From Pseudoduganella ginsengisoli (GTDB lineage: Bacteria > Pseudomonadota > Gammaproteobacteria > Burkholderiales > Burkholderiaceae_D): a DNA stretch of 64,000 nt. The notes beneath the pieces are model-generated. The model ran no database searches and had not been told where the DNA came from. It worked only from the letters and a program-made list of their open reading frames with translations. Made by a program: the position numbers and the translations under genes. The stretch is taken from assembly GCF_009720865.1 (NCBI RefSeq), contig NZ_WNLA01000013.1, positions 124,001 to 188,000 of the forward strand, in the 5' to 3' direction. Positions within the stretch are counted from its first letter, which is position 1, and every line of letters starts with the position of its first letter. Below, one piece after another: positions 1-7,546 of this stretch.

Positions 1-620
1 TCCGGCTGCGCGCCAATGATGCGGATCTTGTCGTTTTGCGATTTCAGGTATTGCGACACGCCCATGATGGTGCCGGTGGTGCCCATGGCGCTGACGAAGT
101 GCGTAATTTTGCCTTCCGTATCGCGCCAGATTTCCGGGCCCGTGCCTTCCACGTGGGCGCGCGGATTGTCGCCATTGGCAAACTGGTCGAGGATGATGCC
201 TTTGCCATCCTTTTGCATTTGCTCTGCCAGGTCGCGCGCATATTCCATGCCGCCGGTCTTAGGCGTCAGCATGATCTGCGCGCCATACGCAGCCATCGCC
301 TGGCGCCGTTCTTCGCTCTGGTTTTCCGGCATCAGCAACAGCATTTTGTAGCCGCGGATGGCAGCGGCCATGGCCAGTGCAATTCCCGTGTTGCCGGATG
401 TCGCTTCAATCAGCGTGTCGCCCGGCTTGATGTCGCCCCGCTCTTCCGCGCGGCGCAGCATCGACATCGCGGCACGGTCCTTGACGGAACCGGCTGGATT
501 ATTGCCTTCGAGCTTGCCGAGGATGATGTTGCCGCGGGCAGCCGCATCCGCTCCGGGAATGCGCACCAGTTGAACCAGCGGCGTGTTGCCGATCGTATCG
601 GCAATAGTCTTGTAAGCCAT
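1..620 (-). CDS. cysM: cysteine synthase B (partial, C-terminus beyond the window)
   Basis: PLP-dependent O-acetylserine/thiosulfate sulfhydrylase, the last step of cysteine synthesis in the cytoplasm. Translation from the ATG at 620 begins MAYKTIADTIGNTPLVQLVR. The PLP lysine lies in GNNPAGSVKDRAA and the phosphate-binding loop in EATSGNTGIALA, about residues 70-80. The spacing and the short insertions look like the CysM branch rather than CysK. About 206 codons are visible of roughly 300, and the reading frame is open to the left edge. It lies 79 bp downstream of the acetyltransferase on the same strand. Family call firm; CysM over CysK likely. Confidence 0.9.
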   Translation of the reverse strand, partial: MAYKTIADTIGNTPLVQLVRIPGADAAARGNIILGKLEGNNPAGSVKDRAAMSMLRRAEERGDIKPGDTLIEATSGNTGIALAMAAAIRGYKMLLLMPENQSEERRQAMAAYGAQIMLTPKTGGMEYARDLAEQMQKDGKGIILDQFANGDNPRAHVEGTGPEIWRDTEGKITHFVSAMGTTGTIMGVSQYLKSQNDKIRIIGAQP

Positions 621-699
621 CGTGTTCTTGTCGTTTATATGCAAAACGGCCATTGTAATCCGAGACGGCCAAGTATGCCCGGATCGCCCTGCATGGCGG

Positions 700-1260
700 C
701 TATCTGGCCAGTTTCAGCGACATCAGCGTGTACGACAATTGTTCGCCATCGATACGGAACATGTCGGCAATTTCTCCGGTCTGGCGGAAGCCGGCCTTGC
801 GGTACAGGGCCAACGCCGGTTCGTTCACGCTCAGCACTTCCAGGTCGATCCATTCCAGCAAGGTGGCGCTGCGCGCCCATGCCAGTGCCGACGCCATCAG
901 CACGCCGCCCAGCCCCTGCCGGCGCGCCAGCCGGTGCACGCCCATGCCCAGCAGCGCACGGTGCGCGGCGCCGTTTTCCGGGCGGGCGCGTAAATCAATG
1001 TGGCCCAGGATGCCGTCCGTTCCCTGCGCCACCCACGCGCGGCGCCAGCCCGCGTCGCCCACCGGCGTGCGCATGCCGCGCGTGAAAGCCGCTTCCTTAT
1101 CTTGCGGGAATGAAGAACGTTCGCGCGGCAGCGGCTGGAACAGCGGGGCGCCGTGCAAGCCATTGTCTTTCAAATGGTCGTTCAGATAGCGGAAAAACTC
1201 CGGCAATTCATCGGGAATGACGGGGCGGATCGAAGGATGCGGCCTGCTTGCTGCGGACAT
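700..1260 (-). CDS. GNAT family N-acetyltransferase
   Basis: 186-residue acetyl-CoA-dependent N-acetyltransferase of unknown substrate. The acetyl-CoA loop is the segment around GMGVHRLARRQGLGGVLM, about residues 105-122, with the R/Q-x-x-G-x-G/A pattern. It is followed by the typical beta-strand and VNEPALALYRKAGFRQTGE motif near the C-terminus. The N-terminal quarter is more variable. The ATG at 1260 fits the family length. It is probably transcribed towards cysM. The sequence resembles RimI/PhnO-type single-domain enzymes, but the target cannot be told. Confidence 0.85.
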   Translation of the reverse strand: MSAASRPHPSIRPVIPDELPEFFRYLNDHLKDNGLHGAPLFQPLPRERSSFPQDKEAAFTRGMRTPVGDAGWRRAWVAQGTDGILGHIDLRARPENGAAHRALLGMGVHRLARRQGLGGVLMASALAWARSATLLEWIDLEVLSVNEPALALYRKAGFRQTGEIADMFRIDGEQLSYTLMSLKLAR

Positions 1261-1391
1261 GGATGCGTGTTGGAGAAAAGGTAACGGTTGATTGTAGCAG
1301 CGAGCCGGGAAATTAGGACTTTGACCATGTAAATACGCTAGACTGTGCTTGAAATGTGAACGACGTTCCCCCCTCCCGACACGGAATTCCC

Positions 1392-3155
1392 ATGGCCACC
1401 GACAGCGCAGATTTCACACCCGAACAGTCTTCCCTCGATCCCGTCGCCGCGTCCCTCGGCAGCCTGGCGTCGCGCCGGCACCAGATGTTCCCCAAGTTGA
1501 ACGAACACGAAATCCGCCGCCTGCACCGCTTTGGCGCCGTGCGCCACTTCCGTGACGGCGAACGGCTGTATGAAGCGGGCCGCACGAGTTTCGGCATGCT
1601 GCTGGTCTTGAAGGGCAAGGTCGCCATCAGCCGCTACGATGGCCTGGGCAATACGTCGCCCATCGTCGAACATGGCCCCGGCGAATTCGGCGCGGAAGTG
1701 GGGCAGTTGTCGGGGCGCCCTTCCCTCGTCAATGGCGATGCCGTGGGTGACGTGGAAGTGCTGGTGATCCCGCCCGAACAATTGCGCGCGCTGGTGATCG
1801 CGGAAGCGGAACTGGGCGAGCGCATCGTGCGTGCGTTGATACTGCGCCGTGTGGGGCTGCTGGAGGTGAATTCCGGCGGCCCGGTGCTGGTGGGCCCGCC
1901 CGGCAATTCGTGCCTGCACAATTTGCAAAGCTGGCTGTCGTCCAATGGCTACCCGCATACGGTGCTGGATCCGAAAGTGGACAAGCAGGCAGCCGCGCTG
2001 TGCGAACACTATCATCCCCGCCCCGAAGAACTGCCGCTGGTGGTGTGCCCCGATGGCAGCGTGAAAAAAAACCCGACCAATGTGGAACTGGGCCGCTGCC
2101 TTGGCATGCTGCCGGAACTGTCTTCCGACAAAGTGTGGGACGTCATCGTCGTCGGCGCGGGTCCGGCCGGACTGGCGACGGCCGTGTATGCGGCCTCCGA
2201 AGGCTTGTCCGTGCTGGCGCTGGAAACCCGCGCCTTTGGCGGGCAGGCCGCCGCGTCGGCGCGGATTGAAAATTACCTGGGGTTCCCGACCGGGATTTCC
2301 GGCGGCGCCCTGGCCGGACGCGCGTTCGTGCAATCGCAAAAATTCGGTGTGGAGATTGCCATTCCCGCACCGGCCGGACGGCTGATTTGCAATACGTATC
2401 CGCTGCAAGTGGAAATGTGCGGCAGCCTGCAGCGCTTGCAGGCCAAGACTGTCGTGCTGTCATGCGGCGCGCGCTACCGCCGCCCGAATTTGCCGAACTT
2501 GAAGCAGTTTGAAGGAAGGGGCGTGTATTACTGGGCATCGCCGATCGAAGCGAAGCTGTGCAAGACGGAAGAAGTCGTGCTGGTCGGCGGCGGCAATTCC
2601 GCAGGGCAGGCCGCTGTATTCTTGTCCGGCCATGCCGCCAAGGTGCACATGCTGGTACGGGGACCTGGACTGGCTGCCACCATGTCGAGCTACCTGATCG
2701 AGCGCATCGCCGCGACGCCGAATATCGAACTGCATACGCACAGTGAAATCCTGTCGCTGGAGGGCGATGATGAAGACGGGCTGCAGCACGTCACGATACG
2801 CTGCAGTGAAAGCGGCGAAGAGTGCAAATATCCGGTGCGGCACGTGTTCCTGTTCATCGGCGCCGATCCGAATACCGGCTGGCTGCATGACTGCGGCGTC
2901 GATGTCGATGACAAGGGCTTTATCCGCACGGGCTTTGACGTGACGAAGTCGCAGTGCCGCGCCAATTTTGACAGCGGCGTATATCCGCCCGACTTGCCGG
3001 CGCGCGCTGCGCTGGAAACTTCCGTGCCGGGCGTCTTTGCCATTGGCGACGTACGGGCCAATTCCACCAAGCGGGTGGCGGCAGCCGTCGGGGAAGGCGC
3101 GGCGGTGGTGGCGCAGATTCATGCGTTCCTGGCGAACTTGCCGCGCGACCGCTAG
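1392..3155 (+). CDS. cyclic-nucleotide-binding / glutaredoxin-like / thioredoxin-reductase-like flavoprotein
   Basis: About 587-residue three-part protein. An N-terminal CRP-like cNMP-binding fold (HEIRRLHRFGAVRHFRDGERLY to about residue 135) is followed by a thioredoxin/glutaredoxin-like segment (about 160-230). The C-terminal half resembles thioredoxin reductase, with an FAD motif (DVIVVGAGPAGLATAVYA), an NADPH motif (VLVGGGNSAGQAAV) and a C-terminal FAD loop (GVFAIGDVR). The CxxC of true thioredoxin reductases is absent: where CATCDG is expected after FKGRGV, this protein has YYWASPIEAK. It is probably a nucleotide- or redox-gated NAD(P)H oxidoreductase, partner unknown. An in-frame GTG at 1356 would add 12 residues; the ATG at 1392 is preferred. 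Confidence 0.85.
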   Translation: MATDSADFTPEQSSLDPVAASLGSLASRRHQMFPKLNEHEIRRLHRFGAVRHFRDGERLYEAGRTSFGMLLVLKGKVAISRYDGLGNTSPIVEHGPGEFGAEVGQLSGRPSLVNGDAVGDVEVLVIPPEQLRALVIAEAELGERIVRALILRRVGLLEVNSGGPVLVGPPGNSCLHNLQSWLSSNGYPHTVLDPKVDKQAAALCEHYHPRPEELPLVVCPDGSVKKNPTNVELGRCLGMLPELSSDKVWDVIVVGAGPAGLATAVYAASEGLSVLALETRAFGGQAAASARIENYLGFPTGISGGALAGRAFVQSQKFGVEIAIPAPAGRLICNTYPLQVEMCGSLQRLQAKTVVLSCGARYRRPNLPNLKQFEGRGVYYWASPIEAKLCKTEEVVLVGGGNSAGQAAVFLSGHAAKVHMLVRGPGLAATMSSYLIERIAATPNIELHTHSEILSLEGDDEDGLQHVTIRCSESGEECKYPVRHVFLFIGADPNTGWLHDCGVDVDDKGFIRTGFDVTKSQCRANFDSGVYPPDLPARAALETSVPGVFAIGDVRANSTKRVAAAVGEGAAVVAQIHAFLANLPRDR

Positions 3156-3174
3156 CTACAAGCGCTGCACGTCT

Positions 3175-3243
3175 CGTCATCCTCGCGCATGCCTCGGCGG
3201 CCCCGCGAGCGGCCTATGGATTCCCGCGTGCGCGGGAATGACG
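3175..3243. repeat. REP-like palindromic repeat between convergent genes
   Basis: The segment opens with CGTCATCCTCGCGCA and closes with GATTCCCGCG TGCGCGGGAATGACG, so its ends are inverted copies around a GC-rich centre. Ends of the type GTCATTCCCGCG...CGCGGGAATGAC belong to a widespread interspersed intergenic repeat class in proteobacteria. Here it lies between two convergent genes, where it may also stop transcription from both sides. Confidence 0.65.
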
Positions 3244-3277
3244 AATCAACGGCTGGCTCTATTCGCGGAGTACTGAG

Positions 3278-4657
3278 TTACTTCAACGGCATGGGATACG
3301 TCGCCGGACTGGCATTGCCATCTTTATCGACAGCTTGCACGCCAAAGAAATAATTATCCTTCGACAGCGGAATCTTCGCTTCCGTCACATTGCCCACCCA
3401 CTTCGAACCCTGCCAGTCCGCCGCCGTCGTCTCGCGCCATACGACGCGGTAGCCGGCCAGGTCTGGCTCACTGTTTGCCTGCCACACGAGGGACGAATCG
3501 TTTTCCAGCTGCGCCGTCCGCATCTGCACCTTTTGCGGCGAGGCCGGGGCCAGCGCCAGCGTGGCCAGCGCCGCGGCATTGACGCGGGCGACTTTCGCGA
3601 TGTAGCTGTAATCGTTGTACTCAGGCAGGTCGCCTATCGTCACGCCATTTTCCGTACGCACGTTCTGGTGCTGGTGATTGAAGTCTTCGGCGGGTTCCGT
3701 AAAGCGCAGCGCCGCATAGCCCCGTTCCAGGAAGGGCATATGGTCGCCGCCCCGCAAGTAGCGGTCGCGGCGCTGGATCACACTGACCTTGAACCCTTTG
3801 ACATAGCGCTCGCCCTGCTCTTTCACGTGGCGCGCCAGCTGGCGGGAAATCGTGTCGTTTTCACCGCCCGTTAAAATCAGCGAACGCACGGCGTCGCTCA
3901 TGTCTTTCTCGACCGGGATGCCTTCCGCGAACAGGCGCACTTGCCTGTCATCAGCCTTGCCGTGTTCATCGCGCGAACTGCCAATGATGTCGTTGGTGAA
4001 CATGCCGGCAATGTTCATATTCTTTTGCTTCGCCTGTTCCGCCCAGTGTGCAGAACCCAGCAAGCCCTGCTCTTCCGCCGCCACCGTCATGAATACGATG
4101 GTGGCGTCGAATTTGTACTTCGACATCACGCACGCCATTTCCATCACGGCCGCCGTACCGGACGCATCGTCATTGGCGCCCGGCGCATAACCTTTTTCAT
4201 CCATGACGTCCGTGTTGCGGGAATCATAGTGGCCGCTGACCACATAGATGCGGTCCGCACTGGCAGGCTGCGTGCCCGGCAGCGTTGCCACCACGTTCAC
4301 AATTTCCGTCGGGCGGCTGATACGGCGCGATACCGGCGCGACGTGGCTGTCGAACGCCACTTGTAAACGGCCGCCATTGGCGGCATTGCATTTTTCAAAT
4401 TCACTCTTGATCCAGCGCCGCGCGGCGCCGATGCCCACGGTGTCCGACTCGGTGTCAGACATCGTGTGGCGCGTATGGAAACCCACCAGCCTGCGGATGG
4501 TGGCTTCGATACGCTGCGGTGAAATTTCGCTGACGATTTTATCGATTTGCGGCTGGTGCGCCGCCACGTTGGGCGCCGTGGCGGGAGCGGCAGCGCAGGC
4601 TGCGTTGACTGCCAGTGCGCAGGCGAACGCCGGCAGCGTCTTGGTGATGAGGGCCAT
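3278..4657 (-). CDS. exported M28 family metallopeptidase (aminopeptidase-like)
   Basis: 459 residues with a Sec signal peptide (MALITKTLPAFACALAVNAACAAAP). This is a zinc-dependent peptidase of the M28 co-catalytic type. Metal and catalytic residues are visible in VVSGHYDSR (His, Asp), GANDDASGTAAVME (bridging Asp), TVAAEEQGLLGS (Glu-Glu), TNDIIG (Asp) and EDFNHQHQN (His). The last 90 residues, from about DSSLVWQANSEPDLAGYRV, look like a fibronectin-type beta domain. The frame is open for 101 more codons upstream, but the signal peptide fixes the start at 4657. It is probably periplasmic or secreted; substrate unknown. Confidence 0.88.
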   Translation of the reverse strand: MALITKTLPAFACALAVNAACAAAPATAPNVAAHQPQIDKIVSEISPQRIEATIRRLVGFHTRHTMSDTESDTVGIGAARRWIKSEFEKCNAANGGRLQVAFDSHVAPVSRRISRPTEIVNVVATLPGTQPASADRIYVVSGHYDSRNTDVMDEKGYAPGANDDASGTAAVMEMACVMSKYKFDATIVFMTVAAEEQGLLGSAHWAEQAKQKNMNIAGMFTNDIIGSSRDEHGKADDRQVRLFAEGIPVEKDMSDAVRSLILTGGENDTISRQLARHVKEQGERYVKGFKVSVIQRRDRYLRGGDHMPFLERGYAALRFTEPAEDFNHQHQNVRTENGVTIGDLPEYNDYSYIAKVARVNAAALATLALAPASPQKVQMRTAQLENDSSLVWQANSEPDLAGYRVVWRETTAADWQGSKWVGNVTEAKIPLSKDNYFFGVQAVDKDGNASPATYPMPLK

Positions 4658-4752
4658 GATGTCGTCCTTGTGGTGAAGGCCGCCGCGCCTGCCGGCGGCA
4701 CATCCGGTGATCATCGCATGGCCCGCCCGATGGACGGAAGCGTGGATTTGTA

Positions 4753-5670
4753 TCAGCAAGTAGCATGGCTGTGCACTTGCCCTGCCGCATCGACAGCCAG
4801 GTAAGCGACTTCCATCGATGCCAGGAACGCCAGTGCATCTTCCCCCTTCAGCATGGCGATGGTGGCGCACGCGCCCGCCGCCGCAGTCAACGGCGCCAGC
4901 ACGCTGACGGAGCGCCACGCCGTGGCGGGCCAGCCCGTGCGCGGGTCGAGGATGTGGCAATAACGCTTGCCTTCATGGTCAAAATAGCGCTCGTAGTCGC
5001 CCGACGTGCACAGCGCGCCGCCCGCCACGTCGATCGCGGCCACCGTGCCGTCGGCGTGGCGCGGATCCTGGATGGCAATGCGCCACGGCGTGCCGTCAAG
5101 CTGCGGCCCCAGCACGTGGAAGTCGCCGCCCAGGTTCACATACCCGTGCCGCACGCCCTGCTCCAGCAATGCCGAGGCCGCGCGGTCGGCCGCATATTCC
5201 TTGCCGAAGCCGCCGAAGTCCAGTTCCATGCCTGCTTGTGGCAGCCGCACGGTATGGACGCCAGCGGCGCGCTGGCGCTCCACCAGTTGCCAGCCCGTCA
5301 GCGCCAGCAGGGATTCCAGCTGGCCCGGCGCCGGCATGCGCGCCTGCTTGAAATCCCACGCCTTGCGCAATACGCCAGTCGTGATGTCAAACAAGCCGCC
5401 GCTCAGCATATGCAATTGCCCCGCATAGTGCAGCAGCGACGCGGTTTCATCGTCGACCACCACCGCATCGCCGCCCGCCGCGCTATTGATGGCGGTAACC
5501 ACACTGTCGGCCCGGTAGCGCGAATATTTGACTTCGATGCGGTGCACTTCATCGATCGCGTGCTGCGCCAGTGCGCGCGCCTGTTCCTCGCTGGCGGCTG
5601 GCAGCAGCACCTGGCATGGACTGGCCATGGCGCGGAAATCCACCGTGTACATTGCCTGCGCTAGCGCCAT
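4753..5670 (-). CDS. apbE: FAD:protein FMN transferase (ApbE family)
   Basis: 305 residues. ApbE enzymes attach FMN from FAD to a Thr/Ser of target proteins, using Mg. Signatures seen are LDFGGFGKEYAADRA (the D-x-G-G-x-x-K-G/E-Y-A-A-D block), GYVNLGGDFHVLG, ALCTSGDYERYF and CHILDPRTGWPA. The start at 5670 overlaps the end of the DUF3570 gene by 10 bp, suggesting translational coupling. No signal peptide or lipobox is visible, which is odd because most ApbE proteins are exported. It is the last gene of the operon that begins at 8805. No obvious flavinylation target motif was recognised in the neighbours. Confidence 0.9.
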   Translation of the reverse strand: MALAQAMYTVDFRAMASPCQVLLPAASEEQARALAQHAIDEVHRIEVKYSRYRADSVVTAINSAAGGDAVVVDDETASLLHYAGQLHMLSGGLFDITTGVLRKAWDFKQARMPAPGQLESLLALTGWQLVERQRAAGVHTVRLPQAGMELDFGGFGKEYAADRAASALLEQGVRHGYVNLGGDFHVLGPQLDGTPWRIAIQDPRHADGTVAAIDVAGGALCTSGDYERYFDHEGKRYCHILDPRTGWPATAWRSVSVLAPLTAAAGACATIAMLKGEDALAFLASMEVAYLAVDAAGQVHSHATC

Positions 5671-6791
5671 TGCTTGCTCAAGCCCACTTGCCACGTTTGC
5701 GCATCGAAGCGGGACAGGCCGGGACTGCCGCTGCCGCCCCACCGCAAGCCGGCGGTCTGCCGGTAGCGCTCGGTTTTCACGTGCACGCTCCAGCCATCGC
5801 TGAAGCCATATGCGACTTTCAAGCCCACGGTGGCCGCGCCAAACGCCGCCATCCGCTGGTCTGCCGACATCAGCGCCGTCGTGCCAAACACATAGCCGGG
5901 CGGGAATGGCGCGCCGAAATTACTGTCATACACGGGGTCGAAATAAAAGTCCGCTTTCGATTGCGTGTACAGCCGCACGGCAGGCGTGACAGCCCAGCCG
6001 CCGGCCAGCGGCTTTTCCCATTCCGCACCCAGTGTATGGGCGCGGATGCCGAACGTGTCCGTGTACCAGCGGTAGCTGCTGCGCAGCGCTGAGCCATCGT
6101 TGAACGCGTGGTTCCAGCGCAGCAGCACACTAGTACTATCGCGCTCGCGGGGCCGGTTATCGACGAATTTGTAGGGATCTGAAAAATATCCGCGCCCCCG
6201 GCTGTGCGACAAATCCGCCTTCAGCACATCGCGCTGCGTCAGCACCTGCTCCACGGTGGCCATCCATTCAAACGTGTGGCGCCGCTCGCCCACCACGGTC
6301 TTCGTGACTGGCGAAATCACATCGTTGCTGACGCCGATGGCGAAGCCGCCTGTCGTATTGCGGTCTTCCGTGGCCAAGGTGCCGGACAGCGACAGCGCCC
6401 GGGAGTGGTAATCGTTTTCACCGGAATACGCCGCGCCCGCGCTGACGGTAGCGCGGCCCACATAGCGCGTCACGCGCACATCGGCGCCAGTACGCTCGTC
6501 GCTCATGCGCGAGGCGCCGGAAACCGATGTATGGTAGCGCGGCGTGGCGCCGGACAAATGGTCGCCCACGACGCCGGCTTCCAGCAGCCACTGGCCCGCG
6601 ACGGGCAGCGCCACCGTGACAGACGGCGAACGCACAGTGATCCGGTCCATGCCGGGCTGGCTGTCTTGATAGTGCAGGTAATCGACGCTGATCGATGCTG
6701 CGTCGGGTATCGTTTCGGCTGCAGCTTGCAAGCCGGGCAGCGCCAGCGCGGCCAGCATCAGCGCCTGGGCGGGAGTAGTCGTTTGCGCCAT
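5661..6791 (-). CDS. DUF3570 family outer-membrane-like beta-barrel protein
   Basis: 376 residues with an N-terminal signal peptide (MAQTTTPAQALMLAALALPGLQAAAE). The rest alternates hydrophobic and polar residues with many Tyr/Trp girdle positions and ends in ...QVGLSKQWR, consistent with a beta-barrel. The pattern, with SISVDYLHYQDSQPGMDRITV at the N-terminus, and the company of a DUF4266 lipoprotein and ApbE, match DUF3570 proteins as I know them. Three bases separate it from the DUF4266 gene. Function is not known for the family; a role in placing or using an outer-membrane redox protein is inference from context. Confidence 0.8.
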   Translation of the reverse strand: MAQTTTPAQALMLAALALPGLQAAAETIPDAASISVDYLHYQDSQPGMDRITVRSPSVTVALPVAGQWLLEAGVVGDHLSGATPRYHTSVSGASRMSDERTGADVRVTRYVGRATVSAGAAYSGENDYHSRALSLSGTLATEDRNTTGGFAIGVSNDVISPVTKTVVGERRHTFEWMATVEQVLTQRDVLKADLSHSRGRGYFSDPYKFVDNRPRERDSTSVLLRWNHAFNDGSALRSSYRWYTDTFGIRAHTLGAEWEKPLAGGWAVTPAVRLYTQSKADFYFDPVYDSNFGAPFPPGYVFGTTALMSADQRMAAFGAATVGLKVAYGFSDGWSVHVKTERYRQTAGLRWGGSGSPGLSRFDAQTWQVGLSKQWR

Positions 6792-6794
6792 GGT

Positions 6795-7034
6795 TCAATT
6801 GCACCCGCAGCCGCCGCCACCCACGCTGCCAGCACCGCTGGCCGCTTCGCGGCTGTCATACATGTGGGCCGCATAGCGGGCTTCATTGCGGTCGCGCTCA
6901 AAACGCATGTTCGGTTGCGCCAGCATGCCTTTTTCCCATGGCGCCACGGGCTTGACGAACTCCGCCGCGCCGCAGCCGGACAGCAGCACCGCGATGATTC
7001 CTGCCGCCAGCGCGGCTTTTCCAGTGTTATACAT
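6795..7034 (-). CDS. DUF4266 family small lipoprotein with glycine-cysteine tail
   Basis: 79 residues. The signal sequence ends in a lipobox (AVLLSGC, Cys at about residue 21), so the protein is predicted to be a lipoprotein. The middle carries VKPVAPWEKGMLAQPNMRF, typical of DUF4266. The C-terminus is GSVGGGGCGCN, a Gly-rich tail with two cysteines that could hold metal, a thioether or a disulfide. It lies 8 bp after tlpA and 3 bp before the DUF3570 gene. Family membership is likely; no biochemical role is known to me. Confidence 0.85.
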   Translation of the reverse strand: MYNTGKAALAAGIIAVLLSGCGAAEFVKPVAPWEKGMLAQPNMRFERDRNEARYAAHMYDSREAASGAGSVGGGGCGCN

Positions 7035-7042
7035 CCGTACTC

Positions 7043-7546
7043 CTATTGAAGTTGCAGTGCCGCCTTGATTTGCGCATCCAGCGCAGCTTCATCGGCTTCA
7101 TTGAATCCCGCGTGCAGCCATAACAGCTTGCCGTCGCGGCCCACCAGTGCGCTGCTGGGCATGCCCTTGATACCGTAGGCGCGGGGCGTCGCGCCAGCCT
7201 GATCATACGCGATGGCAAACGCCGCAGGGACTTTGGCGAGGAAATCCGCCGCATCGCCGCGCCTGGCATCGACATTGATGGCCACGACCTGCAAGCCTTG
7301 GCCGCCATAGCGCTGCTGCAAGCTGTTCATCCACGGGAACGACTTGCGGCATGGCCCACACCACGATGCCCAGAAATCCACGTACACGACTTTGCCCTTG
7401 TAGGCGTCGAGGCTGATGCGGCCTGTATCGCCAGGCAAATCAAATGCAGGCGCAGCAGCGCCTGCCGCCGGTGCAGCCATGGCCACAGGCGCAAGCGCGG
7501 CAATCAATGCAGCCATGGCGCCCTGTACCACGCGGCGCGCCATCAT
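7043..7546 (-). CDS. TlpA-like exported thiol-disulfide oxidoreductase
   Basis: About 167 residues with a signal peptide or anchor (MMARRVVQGAMAALIAALAPVAMAAPA). The thioredoxin fold carries the active site FWASWCGPCRKSFPWM, about residue 68, and the cis-Pro region GIKGMPSSALVGRDGK. Reductases of this type keep periplasmic cysteines reduced, for example in cytochrome c maturation. The start overlaps the upstream stop (ATGATG over TGA at 7543-7546), so translation is coupled to the cytochrome-like gene. The cysteine tail of the neighbouring DUF4266 lipoprotein is a plausible client; that is inference. Confidence 0.88.
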   Translation of the reverse strand: MMARRVVQGAMAALIAALAPVAMAAPAAGAAAPAFDLPGDTGRISLDAYKGKVVYVDFWASWCGPCRKSFPWMNSLQQRYGGQGLQVVAINVDARRGDAADFLAKVPAAFAIAYDQAGATPRAYGIKGMPSSALVGRDGKLLWLHAGFNEADEAALDAQIKAALQLQ

